This document shows, in pieces, positions 36,314 to 44,529 of a DNA stretch of 64,000 nucleotides. Every line of letters starts with the position of its first letter. Position 1 is the stretch's first letter. The notes under the pieces are model-generated. The model was not told the DNA's origin. It did not search any database and worked only from the letters and a program-made list of their open reading frames with translations. The position numbers and the translations under genes are program-made. The stretch comes from CAZTCJ01 sp964612085. Its GTDB lineage: Bacteria; Pseudomonadota; Alphaproteobacteria; JAJFIK01. Where the stretch lies: NCBI GenBank assembly GCA_964612085.1, contig CAZTCJ010000007.1, forward strand, positions 20,242-84,241. The letters run 5' to 3'.

Positions 36314-37450
36314 ATGGCATCCAAGAAATATATTTCCTTCCCGCGCGTTGAAGGCAAATCCTCGCGCCAGGCCCATGCGGATCTGCCCGAAGGCACATTC
36401 GAGCGGGAGTTGGGCAAGGAAGGTTTTTTCGGCCCCGCCACCCACATGTATCATACTCATCCGCCCACGGGCTGGACGGCGTTCGAAGGGCCGCTTCGTC
36501 CGCGTGCGTTCGATCTCAACAAGATCGATCCAGCCGATGGCTCGCCTTGGAGCGCGGGTGAGGTGTTGTACAACACGCACACGCGGGTCCGGTTGTGGCG
36601 CTGTCCCGGCGCCATGGATCATCTGGCGCGGAACGCGGATGGGGATGAACTGATCTTCATCCACCGGGGCGAGGGCGATCTCTTTTGCGATTATGGCCAT
36701 CTGGCCTTCACCAAAGGCGATTACATCATGCTGCCGCGCGGCACCATGTGGCGCGTGGAGGCCCGCGAACCGGTCATGGCGCTTCTGATCGAGGCGACCA
36801 ACGGCACTTATCAGCTCCCGGAGAAAGGCCTTGTGGGCCCTCACGCGATCTTCGATCCGGCCCTGCTCGACGTGCCCACCATCGACGAGGCGTTCAAGGC
36901 GCAAGCCTCAGCGCCCGGCGACTGGCGGGTGCAGGTCAAGCGGCGCAACGCCATTTCCACCGTGACCTATCCCTTCAATCCGCTCGATGCGGTGGGCTGG
37001 CACGGGGATCTGGCGCCCGCCCGGCTCAATGTGCGGGACATCCGTCCCCTGATGAGCCACCGCTATCATCTGCCGCCCTCGGCCCATACCACGTTCGTCG
37101 CCGACCGCTTCGTGGTCTGCACTTTCTGTCCGCGTCCGTTCGAAACCGATCCGGGTGCGCTCAAGGTGCCGTTCTTCCATAACAATGACGACTATGATGA
37201 AGTGCTGTTCTACCACGAAGGCGATTTCTTCAGCCGGGACAATATCGAAGCCGGCATGATGACCTTCCACCCTTGCGGCTTCACCCATGGGCCGCACCCG
37301 AAGGCTCTGAAGAACATGCTCACGCAATCCAAACCGGCGACGGACGAATATGCCGTCATGCTCGATACCCGCGATGCGCTTGAGGTCGGTTCGGCTGCGG
37401 AACAGACCGAATGGACCGGCTATAAGGACAGTTGGCGGATGGATGGCTGA
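36314..37450 (+). CDS. hmgA: Homogentisate 1,2-dioxygenase
   Basis: A 378-residue iron dioxygenase opening the homogentisate ring to maleylacetoacetate. The cupin core has RRNAISTVTYPFNPLDAVGW, FFHNNDDYDEVLFYHEGDFF and MMTFHPCGFTHGPHP, the last two carrying the His/Glu iron ligands. It is shorter than the about 430-residue proteins of Pseudomonas and belongs to the more compact type. GGGAGAG precedes the ATG. It follows hpd by 100 bases. Confidence 0.93.
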   Translation: MASKKYISFPRVEGKSSRQAHADLPEGTFERELGKEGFFGPATHMYHTHPPTGWTAFEGPLRPRAFDLNKIDPADGSPWSAGEVLYNTHTRVRLWRCPGAMDHLARNADGDELIFIHRGEGDLFCDYGHLAFTKGDYIMLPRGTMWRVEAREPVMALLIEATNGTYQLPEKGLVGPHAIFDPALLDVPTIDEAFKAQASAPGDWRVQVKRRNAISTVTYPFNPLDAVGWHGDLAPARLNVRDIRPLMSHRYHLPPSAHTTFVADRFVVCTFCPRPFETDPGALKVPFFHNNDDYDEVLFYHEGDFFSRDNIEAGMMTFHPCGFTHGPHPKALKNMLTQSKPATDEYAVMLDTRDALEVGSAAEQTEWTGYKDSWRMDG

Positions 37451-37487
37451 TCCGCTCCCGCGTATAACCTGACAAGGATAACCGAAC

Positions 37488-38474
37488 ATGAAGCTTGCGA
37501 GCTTGAAAGAGGGCGGCCGCGACGGCACGCTCATTATTGTGTCGAAGGATCTCTCCCGCGCCGTACGGGCCGATGGCGTCGCGCCCACATTGCAGGCGGC
37601 CCTCGATGACTGGGCTGCCACCGCGCCGAAGCTGGAGGACTTGTCCCGCCGCCTGAACGCGGGCGAGGCCAACGGCGCCTTCGAATTCGACCAGACGCAA
37701 GCCGCATCGCCTTTGCCGCGCGCCTATCAGTGGGCGGACGGTTCGGCTTACGTCAACCATGTGGAGCTGGTGCGCAAGGCTCGCGGCGCGGAAATGCCGG
37801 AAAGTTTCTGGACCGATCCGCTGATGTATCAGGGTGGGTCCGATTCCTTTATCGGTTCGCGCGATCCGATCCTGGCGGCGGACGAGGCCTGGGGTATCGA
37901 TTTCGAATCCGAAATCGCGGTCATCACCGGCGACGTGCCCATGGGCGTGCCGGAAGACAAGGCAGGGGAGCACATCCGCCTGCTGATGCTCGTCAACGAT
38001 GTTTCCCTGCGCAATCTCATCCCGGGCGAACTGGCCAAGGGGTTCGGCTTTTTCCAATCCAAACCCTCTTCGGCGTTCTCGCCCGTTGCGGTGACCCCGG
38101 ATGAACTGGGCGGGGCCTGGGACGGCGACAAGCTGCATCTGCCCTTGCGCACGATCCTGAATGATGCGGTGTTCGGCGAGCCCAATGCGGGCGTCGATAT
38201 GACCTTCGGCTTCCGCCGCCTGATCGCCCACGCGGCCAAGACCCGGCCGCTGGCCGCTGGCGCCATCATCGGCTCGGGCACCGTGTCGAATTACGACCGC
38301 TCCGCCGGGTCGTCCTGTCTGGCGGAAAAACGTATGCTGGAGACCATCGAGCATGGTGAGGCCAAGACGTCCTTCATGCGCTTCGGCGACCGTGTACGGA
38401 TTGAAATGCTCGACCAGGCGGGCGACAGCATTTTCGGCACGATCGATCAGGTGGTCGAGAAATACACGCTCTGA
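37488..38474 (+). CDS. fahA: Fumarylacetoacetate hydrolase family protein
   Basis: A 328-residue hydrolase that would cleave fumarylacetoacetate into fumarate and acetoacetate. WGIDFESEIAVITGDVPMG holds metal-binding acidic residues, and LAKGFGFFQSKPSSAFSPVAV and GSGTVSNYD are the substrate-site motifs. Being the shorter bacterial type, family relatives also act on other diketo acids, but its place between hmgA and maiA makes the role clear. Confidence 0.93.
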   Translation: MKLASLKEGGRDGTLIIVSKDLSRAVRADGVAPTLQAALDDWAATAPKLEDLSRRLNAGEANGAFEFDQTQAASPLPRAYQWADGSAYVNHVELVRKARGAEMPESFWTDPLMYQGGSDSFIGSRDPILAADEAWGIDFESEIAVITGDVPMGVPEDKAGEHIRLLMLVNDVSLRNLIPGELAKGFGFFQSKPSSAFSPVAVTPDELGGAWDGDKLHLPLRTILNDAVFGEPNAGVDMTFGFRRLIAHAAKTRPLAAGAIIGSGTVSNYDRSAGSSCLAEKRMLETIEHGEAKTSFMRFGDRVRIEMLDQAGDSIFGTIDQVVEKYTL

Positions 38475-38500
38475 CAGACAAGCCGCGAGGACCGTCCCCC

Positions 38501-39160
38501 ATGAAGCTTTACGATTATTGGCGGTCCTCCGCCGCTTACCGCGTCCGGATCGCGCTCAATCTGAAAGGTCTCAAGGCCGAGCATGTGCCGGTCAATATCG
38601 CCCCACAGGCGCTCGATAACCGTCAGCCTGCCTATTTATCGGTCAATCCGGCCGGCAAGCTGCCGTCCCTGGAAGTGGAAGGGGCAACGCTGGTGCAGTC
38701 GCTCGCCATCCTCGAGTATCTGGACGAGACCCATCCCGAGCCGCCGCTCTTGCCCGCCGACCCGGTCGCCCGCGCCCATGTGCGGGCGTTTGCCCAGACC
38801 ATCGCCTGCGACACCCATCCGATCCAGAACAGCCGTGTGCTGGCCTATCTGAAAGAGCGCGGCGGCTTCGACGGCCCGGCCATAACCGCCTGGGTTCATG
38901 AATGGATTAATGCGGGCCTCTCGGCGCTGGAAGAAACCGTGAGCCGGCAGGGCCAGAGCGGGCCCCATGCGTTCGGCGCGCAGGTGACGGCCGCCGATAT
39001 CTGCCTGGTGCCGCAGATGTATAATGCCCGCCGGTTCGAGGTGGATCTGTCGCGGTATCCACGGCTTGTGGCCATCGACGAAGCCGCGCGCGCGCTCGAT
39101 GCGGTCGCCGCCGCCGCGCCCGAGCGCCAGGCCGATGCGCCCAAGGGCCCGAGCGCCTGA
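38501..39160 (+). CDS. maiA: Maleylacetoacetate isomerase (zeta-class GST)
   Basis: A 219-residue glutathione-dependent isomerase making fumarylacetoacetate from maleylacetoacetate. The N-terminal RSSAAYRVRIALNLKG corresponds to the zeta-class active site, with the catalytic serine pair kept and the usual following cysteine replaced by alanine. QSLAILEYLDE is the glutathione gamma-glutamyl site. It begins 26 bases after the fah stop. Confidence 0.93.
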   Translation: MKLYDYWRSSAAYRVRIALNLKGLKAEHVPVNIAPQALDNRQPAYLSVNPAGKLPSLEVEGATLVQSLAILEYLDETHPEPPLLPADPVARAHVRAFAQTIACDTHPIQNSRVLAYLKERGGFDGPAITAWVHEWINAGLSALEETVSRQGQSGPHAFGAQVTAADICLVPQMYNARRFEVDLSRYPRLVAIDEAARALDAVAAAAPERQADAPKGPSA

Positions 39161-39242
39161 GCCTCTTTGCGATTTCTCGCATGACCGTGGGCGCAGATGG
39201 CGTACACTTCCCCTCGCGGCACAAGGAGAGGATTTCGCTGTC

Positions 39243-39707
39243 ATGTCTGAGAGCACCGGACGCCTTGCGGGCATCGCCTGCCGGCCCGAACGCCTGGCGC
39301 CCATGGTCACGCTGGAGCGGGTGGCGGTTTCGGCCGAGACCGGCCTGGAAGGCGATCATCAGCACAAGCACCCGAACCGGCTTGTGAGCCTTCTCAGCCG
39401 GGAGGCCTGGGAGGCGGCGCTCGATGCGCTCGATCCGCGTCCGAATCTTCCCTGGACCACGCGCCGGGCCAATCTGCTCGTGGAAGGCGTGGATCTGCCG
39501 CAAGCGGCGGGCTGGATCGTAACGATCGGCCCCGTCATTCTGGAAGTCACTTGCGAAACCGAACCCTGCGCCTTGATGGAAAAATCCCATCCGGGCCTCA
39601 GAGCCGCCCTAGCGCCCGACTGGCGGGGCGGTGTGTGCTGTACGGTGCGCCGTGCCGGGACCATCGCCCTGGGCGACCCGGTCACGGTTTCGGCCCATTC
39701 AAGTTGA
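39243..39707 (+). CDS. MOSC domain protein
   Basis: A 154-residue small MOSC-domain protein; the fold is shared with molybdenum-cofactor sulfurases and enzymes such as YiiM. ETGLEGDHQHKH is the typical metal/cofactor loop, and CETEPCALMEKSHPGL carries the conserved cysteine. Its substrate is unknown. AAGGAGAGG lies somewhat far (12 bases) from the ATG. It sits between maiA and the aminotransferase and is probably carried along in the operon. Confidence 0.85.
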   Translation: MSESTGRLAGIACRPERLAPMVTLERVAVSAETGLEGDHQHKHPNRLVSLLSREAWEAALDALDPRPNLPWTTRRANLLVEGVDLPQAAGWIVTIGPVILEVTCETEPCALMEKSHPGLRAALAPDWRGGVCCTVRRAGTIALGDPVTVSAHSS

Positions 39708-39718
39708 GGATACTGATC

Positions 39719-40846
39719 ATGACCAAGGCGGCGCCCAATCCCAGCCTGCTCGACATCACGCCTTACGTGCCGGGAGGCTCTCAGATCGAGGGCGTGGAAC
39801 GGGTCATCAAACTGGCGTCGAACGAAGCGGCGCTAGGTCCGAGTTCCCTGGCCGTCGATGCCATCCGGGAGCTGGCGGAAGATGTTCATCTTTACCCGGA
39901 CTCGGAGCTGAGCGAACTGCGCGGGGCCATCGGCAGCCTGTATGACATGGCGCCGGACCAGCTCATTTTTGGGCCGGGGTCGGAATATCTGCTCGATCTG
40001 CTGGTGCGCTGTTATGCGTCGTCAGGTCATGAGGTGCTGTTCCCGCAGCTTTCCTTCCCGCTCTACCGCATCATCACGCTGGCGGCGGGAGCAACGCCTG
40101 TCGAGGCGGCGGCGCCCGATTTCACGGCGGATGTGGATGCGCTCTTGGCCGCCGTCACGCCGCGCACCAAGATCGTCATCATTGCCAATCCGAACAACCC
40201 GACGGGCACCTGGATCGACAACCAGTCGCTGGCCCGGCTGCGCCGCGAACTGCCCGATCATATCCTGCTGATCGTCGATAGCGCCTATGCGGAATATCCA
40301 GAGGACAGCGCCTATTCCGACGGGCGCGACCTGGTCGATGCCTATCCGGAAAACACGGTTATGACCCGGACCTTCTCGAAGATGTACGCGCTGGCCTCGG
40401 CAAGGGTCGGCTGGGCCTATGGCGGACGGGGCGTCATCGAGACGCTGTCCCGCGTGCGCCTGACCTTCTGCGTCTCGCGCATGGCCGAAGCGGCGGCCTG
40501 CGCGGCCCTGTCGGACCAGGACCACGTGGCGGCGGAGCGCTCCCATTGCGACCATTGGCGGCCCGTCTTCATGACCCAGCTACGCCAGTTCGGCTTCCGG
40601 CCAGTGGACGGGGCGGGCAATTTCGTCTTCGTGCCGGTGCCCCAGGCCAAGGGCGGATGGAAACTGCTCGACGGCTATCTGCGTTCCCGGGGCATTATCG
40701 TGCGTCCGATCCCGCCCGCCAGCGCGTTGCGCATTTCCATCGGGTCCACGGAAGATAACCGGGCGTTCCTCACGGCCATGATCGCCTATCAGGAGCGCCT
40801 GGACGAGATGCTTCAGCGCAGCCAGCGGGGACCGGCCGCGCAATAG
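39719..40846 (+). CDS. HisC-like PLP aminotransferase (histidinol-phosphate/aromatic)
   Basis: A 375-residue fold-type I aminotransferase. LASNEAALGPS, ANPNNPTGTW, DSAYAEY and TRTFSKMYALASARVGW (Schiff-base lysine) are all typical of the HisC/aromatic aminotransferase family. It starts 11 bases after the MOSC stop, with GAGGA upstream. As the cluster otherwise lacks the enzyme that turns tyrosine into 4-hydroxyphenylpyruvate, I infer that this is the tyrosine aminotransferase; a histidinol-phosphate role remains possible. Confidence 0.9.
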   Translation: MTKAAPNPSLLDITPYVPGGSQIEGVERVIKLASNEAALGPSSLAVDAIRELAEDVHLYPDSELSELRGAIGSLYDMAPDQLIFGPGSEYLLDLLVRCYASSGHEVLFPQLSFPLYRIITLAAGATPVEAAAPDFTADVDALLAAVTPRTKIVIIANPNNPTGTWIDNQSLARLRRELPDHILLIVDSAYAEYPEDSAYSDGRDLVDAYPENTVMTRTFSKMYALASARVGWAYGGRGVIETLSRVRLTFCVSRMAEAAACAALSDQDHVAAERSHCDHWRPVFMTQLRQFGFRPVDGAGNFVFVPVPQAKGGWKLLDGYLRSRGIIVRPIPPASALRISIGSTEDNRAFLTAMIAYQERLDEMLQRSQRGPAAQ

Positions 40847-40951
40847 GGTCCGGACCCAAGGAAGACAGTTGCCGGTCTGATGGATTAGACTTCCTCCATC
40901 CTTGGTGGGGGCGGACCCGTGTGGGTTGCGCATGTTGAGAGGGAGATACCC

Positions 40952-41374
40952 ATGGTGAGAACCATTCTGTCCTGGGTCCTGGCGATCGGGATCGGCGTGA
41001 TCTTTGCCCAGTCGCTGTTCTTCAAGTTCACCGGACACGAAGACAGCGTTCACATCTTCAGTCAGGTCCAGTTGACCATCGACCGGGTGATGGGCCTTGA
41101 AGTGTCCGAAGAGTATCTGCGGCTGGGCACCGGCGCGGCGGAAGCCTTGGCGGTCCTGCTGCTGCTCATTCCGGCCACGCGGCTTGGCGGCGCGTTCCTA
41201 TCGCTGATCATCATCGGCGGCGCCATTTTCTTCCATACCCAGGAACTGGGCATCGAAGTGCGTCTGCCGTCGGCTGATTTCGAGCCGGATCCGACGCTGT
41301 TCTACATGGCCTGCGGCATCGCCGTGGCGAGCGTGCTCTTGATCATCGTGGAGTCCATGAAACCCAAGAGCTGA
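40952..41374 (+). CDS. DoxX-like small membrane protein
   Basis: A 140-residue protein with four membrane helices and the segment FFKFTGHEDSVHIFSQ, seen in DoxX-like proteins. Some relatives pass electrons or are part of oxidases, but many have no assigned role. The ATG at 40952 follows AGGGAG; a GTG further upstream lacks this. A strong terminator follows the gene, so it ends the plus-strand block. Confidence 0.75.
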   Translation: MVRTILSWVLAIGIGVIFAQSLFFKFTGHEDSVHIFSQVQLTIDRVMGLEVSEEYLRLGTGAAEALAVLLLLIPATRLGGAFLSLIIIGGAIFFHTQELGIEVRLPSADFEPDPTLFYMACGIAVASVLLIIVESMKPKS

Positions 41375-41399
41375 TGATCCGCTGATCGCGTTTTTGAAA

Positions 41400-41426
41400 G
41401 GGCCGGTGCCGCACCGGCCCTTTTTT
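41400..41426. terminator. Intrinsic terminator after DoxX-like gene
   Basis: A 10-base perfect GC inverted repeat (41400-41409 and 41411-41420) followed by six T residues. It ends the plus-strand transcript; the run of A on the other strand lets it also serve the convergent PAP2 gene. Confidence 0.85.
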
Positions 41427-42276
41427 ATGAGCCGAAATCGCTGGGCCGGGCGCGGAAGAAAAGCCACACCCGTCGCTTGAGGCCGCCACTGCCGGCCTGG
41501 CCAAGCCGGGCGAACGCGTCCCGCCGCCAGGTGCGCGCCGGTCCGTCATGCTGGAGGCCGAGCATGCGGCTCAAGGCGAAGGGCTCGCCCCTTTCCCGGC
41601 CGTTGAGCAGCAGCATTTTGAGGACGACGATCGTCAGGCTGACGAAAATTCCCGCATAGATCACATCGCTCAGGAAATGGGCGCCCTGGACGATCCGTAT
41701 GAGCCCGATAAAGGCGCCGAAGAGAAGCGCCGCGATGACCCAAGTCTTGCGCGCCCAGGGGATCAGCAGGGCCACGGCCAGAAGCGCGAAGCCCATGGAG
41801 GCATCGCCTGAGACGAACGAGCAATTGCGCGGACACTGATCGGCGATGACGAGCGGCGGGGTGAAGGCAAGATCGCCGCCGAACTGTTCGATCTGGCGGG
41901 GCCGCGCCCGGCCCCACTGGTTCTTGAACAGCACATTGGCGATGAGGCCGGGCCCGAGCAGCAGGCTCAAGGTCAAAAATCCGTAATGGCGCAGGCGCAG
42001 ATGCAGAAGAGACCAGCCGGTCCAGGCGGTGTAAGCGAGCCCGCCCAGGGCGAACAGCGCCAGGACGAGCGCCACATGCTCGATGAAATCGTTGAACCAC
42101 AGCGCGACCGGGTGGCGGGCCAGGGTGAACTTGCCCGTTTCCGGGTTCCAGAACGCGCCCGCTACGGCGAGATCGATCTCGGGCCAGGTCAGGAACACGA
42201 TGCCGCTCACGATGGCCAGACCCGTCAGGCCAAAGACCGTCATGAGATCGCGCTGATGCGCCCGGGGTTCGGTCAC
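41425..42276 (-). CDS. PAP2-family phosphatase, LpxE-like, with altered second motif
   Basis: A 283-residue membrane protein with about six helices. Phosphatase motif 1 is KNQWGRARP (118-126). Motif 2, usually PSGH, reads VSGD in NCSFVSGDASMGF (155-158), so an aspartate replaces the histidine; motif 3 keeps H200 and D204 in RIVQGAHFLSDV, while its serine is lost. Relatives remove phosphate from lipid A or polyprenyl pyrophosphate on the periplasmic side. It overlaps the GT39 gene upstream by four bases. Confidence 0.82.
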   Translation of the reverse strand: MTEPRAHQRDLMTVFGLTGLAIVSGIVFLTWPEIDLAVAGAFWNPETGKFTLARHPVALWFNDFIEHVALVLALFALGGLAYTAWTGWSLLHLRLRHYGFLTLSLLLGPGLIANVLFKNQWGRARPRQIEQFGGDLAFTPPLVIADQCPRNCSFVSGDASMGFALLAVALLIPWARKTWVIAALLFGAFIGLIRIVQGAHFLSDVIYAGIFVSLTIVVLKMLLLNGRERGEPFALSRMLGLQHDGPARTWRRDAFARLGQAGSGGLKRRVWLFFRARPSDFGS

Positions 42277-43832
42277 AACCGTCTCCCCGGCAGATAGGTA
42301 TCCAGGGCGTAGAAGGTGAAATCGCGGGTCCGCCCGCCGCCGATCTCAGTGGACATGCGGCCGATCTCGGTGACGTGCCGGAAGGCCGACAGCACTTTCG
42401 AGGGGTCCTTCGAACGGGTCACGAACAGCACCAGGCGGCCTGAGTCCCGGGTCAGCGGATCGTTCAGCTCGAAATGGTTCTCCGGCACATTGTTGGCGTC
42501 CCACATTTTCAAGGGCGCGGCCAGGGGGCGGGCGTAATAGAGCATTTCGCCGAACACCAGCCGGTCCTTGACGAGCACCGCCGTATACGGACGGCCGTCA
42601 TGGCCGAGAGCGGCCTGGGCGTGCACTTCCCGTCCGATCACGTCCCAGCCGCGCACCCGTTTGAAGTCGTTGCTGCGGCCCATGGCCTCGACCAGTTCCG
42701 GCGAGACCACCATGGCGTAAAACAGCAGGCCCAAAATCGTGTGCAGGGTGGCGGACACGGGCAGCAGCCAGTTCACCTTCGAGCGCAGCAGCCAGGCCAC
42801 CACCAGCAGGGTCGCCGCCGCGTAAGCGGTTGCCGCCCAATTGGCGTTGGCGCGCGAAATGAAGGCCTGGCCCGAGACGATCAGCAGCGGCGGCAGGGCG
42901 AAAGCCAGCAGAAAGACGACCGCGCGGGCGTTGTCCGATGCGCCGAGCCGGCTGCGCAAGGTCACGAGGCCCCACAGCAGGCTTGCGAACAGAACGGGGC
43001 CGAAAACGCCGAACTGATCGCCGATGAACTTCAACAGCTTGTCCGGATTGAAGAGTGCGCCGCCCCAGCTCGCATTGGCCGCCGTATGGGAGAGGGTGGC
43101 GAAGTCGTTCGACAGGTTCCACAGAATATTGGGGGCCAGAAGACCGCCCGCCAGCAGCAGAATGACCGCGCCGTTAAGACCAATCAGCGCCTTTCGGGCC
43201 TGTCTGTCCGTCAGCAGAACGAGCGCCATGCCGATGACGAAATAGAGCATGGCGTATTTGCTCAAAAACCCGAGACCGATGGCGAGGCCCGTGGCGGCGG
43301 CCCATGCGACGGTCCTGGTTTCCACCGTCTTCCACAGGAAGAACAGGCCGAAGGACCAGAAAAAGAGCAGCGGCACGTCCGTCGAGGCGATGCCGGCGGA
43401 AAACCATACGGCGGGCACGGTGGCGAAGGTGACGGCGGCCCAGAAGCCCGCCCGGGCGCTGAACATGGCCCGGCCCGCCAGGAACAGCGCCATGCTGGTG
43501 CCTGCGTGCAGCAGCGGCGAGGTCAGGCGGATGCAGGCCTCGCCCTCGCCGCAGACGGCGGTCGACGCGCCGATCAGCCAGGCCAGCATGGGCGGCTTGG
43601 AAAAATACCCAAACGCGAAGTCTTTCGACCAGGACCAGTATTGCGCTTCATCCGGTCCCAGATTGAGACCGTTTGCCGTCAACACGATCACCCGGATGAC
43701 GGTCAGAAGGCCGACGATCAGCAATGCTGCTGAAAACCAGCCGATGCGGATCCTGGTCCGCCGCTGGGGTTTCGCTGCCGTGTCTTTCACCGGAACCGGA
43801 CGGCCGGGCGCCGTGGCGGCGTCATGGGTCAT
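42273..43832 (-). CDS. GT39/ArnT-like membrane glycosyltransferase (PMT_2)
   Basis: A 519-residue polytopic transferase that would move a sugar from polyprenyl phosphate to a periplasmic acceptor. A cytoplasmic N-terminus precedes the first helix; the first periplasmic loop has the essential acidic pair D61-E62 in GPDEAQYWSWSK, followed by YFSKPPMLAW. About ten further helices and a periplasmic C-terminal domain follow. It overlaps PAP2 genes on both sides by four bases. Confidence 0.88.
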   Translation of the reverse strand: MTHDAATAPGRPVPVKDTAAKPQRRTRIRIGWFSAALLIVGLLTVIRVIVLTANGLNLGPDEAQYWSWSKDFAFGYFSKPPMLAWLIGASTAVCGEGEACIRLTSPLLHAGTSMALFLAGRAMFSARAGFWAAVTFATVPAVWFSAGIASTDVPLLFFWSFGLFFLWKTVETRTVAWAAATGLAIGLGFLSKYAMLYFVIGMALVLLTDRQARKALIGLNGAVILLLAGGLLAPNILWNLSNDFATLSHTAANASWGGALFNPDKLLKFIGDQFGVFGPVLFASLLWGLVTLRSRLGASDNARAVVFLLAFALPPLLIVSGQAFISRANANWAATAYAAATLLVVAWLLRSKVNWLLPVSATLHTILGLLFYAMVVSPELVEAMGRSNDFKRVRGWDVIGREVHAQAALGHDGRPYTAVLVKDRLVFGEMLYYARPLAAPLKMWDANNVPENHFELNDPLTRDSGRLVLFVTRSKDPSKVLSAFRHVTEIGRMSTEIGGGRTRDFTFYALDTYLPGRRL

Positions 43833-44521
43833 GATGCGTTCTCCACTCTCAAGGCCGGAGCCGGTTCGCGCGTGCCGATGGAGAGGTCCGCGAACCAGAC
43901 GCGCTTGACGATCAGCGCGGAGGCGAGGCCGATATAGGATCCAAGCAGAACATCACTCGGATAATGAGCCGAAACCATGACACGGCTGAAGGCAATCACG
44001 GCGGCGAAGGGCAAAAACACGAACCAGGCACGGGGAAACAGCACTGTGAGGACGGTCGCAACCGCAAACGCCGTCTGAGAATGTCCGGACGGAAAGGAAT
44101 TATTCGACCAGTCCGGATTACCATACATGAAGAAACCGGAAAGGTCGTCCTTCAGCAGATGTTTCGGCCGCAGACGCCCGAAAGCGAGCTTGAGTGTGTG
44201 CACCACCGCGCCTGAGACTGCCATGGTGACGAGAAAGTAAAGTCCCGCCCTTGCGATCGTGTAATAGGTCCGCGCTAGGCGGTTAGGCACGCTCAAGAGA
44301 AAAAGCGCCCGGCCGCCCACAAAGGCGAGCGCGCCCAGGATCAGGTAACCATCCGCCTTGCCGATATCGGTGATCTTGCGGAACCCCTTGCGGATTTCCT
44401 TCGAAACATCCTCGCCCACATAAAGGGCGGCGGGGGTGTCCACGAACAGGATCATCAGCGCGCATACGGTGATGACGCCGAGGGTGGGCAGGAGGAAAGC
44501 GGGGGAGCGCAACGCGGACAT
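43829..44521 (-). CDS. PAP2-family phosphatase (canonical)
   Basis: A 230-residue membrane phosphatase with intact motifs: KLAFGRLRP, SFPSGHSQ and SRVMVSAHYPSD. Such enzymes dephosphorylate undecaprenyl pyrophosphate, phosphatidylglycerol phosphate or lipid A. It lies between two GT39 genes in a four-gene unit, eight bases after the upstream one and overlapping the next by four bases, so a role in recycling the lipid carrier used by the transferases is plausible. Confidence 0.9.
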   Translation of the reverse strand: MSALRSPAFLLPTLGVITVCALMILFVDTPAALYVGEDVSKEIRKGFRKITDIGKADGYLILGALAFVGGRALFLLSVPNRLARTYYTIARAGLYFLVTMAVSGAVVHTLKLAFGRLRPKHLLKDDLSGFFMYGNPDWSNNSFPSGHSQTAFAVATVLTVLFPRAWFVFLPFAAVIAFSRVMVSAHYPSDVLLGSYIGLASALIVKRVWFADLSIGTREPAPALRVENAS

Positions 44522-44529
44522 CCGGGCGG

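Noticed and set aside
40846..40920. GGGTCCG ... CGGACCC inverted repeat after the aminotransferase gene
   Set aside because: The arms match imperfectly, with unequal lengths and no T-run, so I do not call it a terminator.
42474..43733. 419-codon open frame on the plus strand
   Set aside because: Antisense to the GT39 gene; composition (Gln, Gly, His, Arg) is typical of shadow frames.
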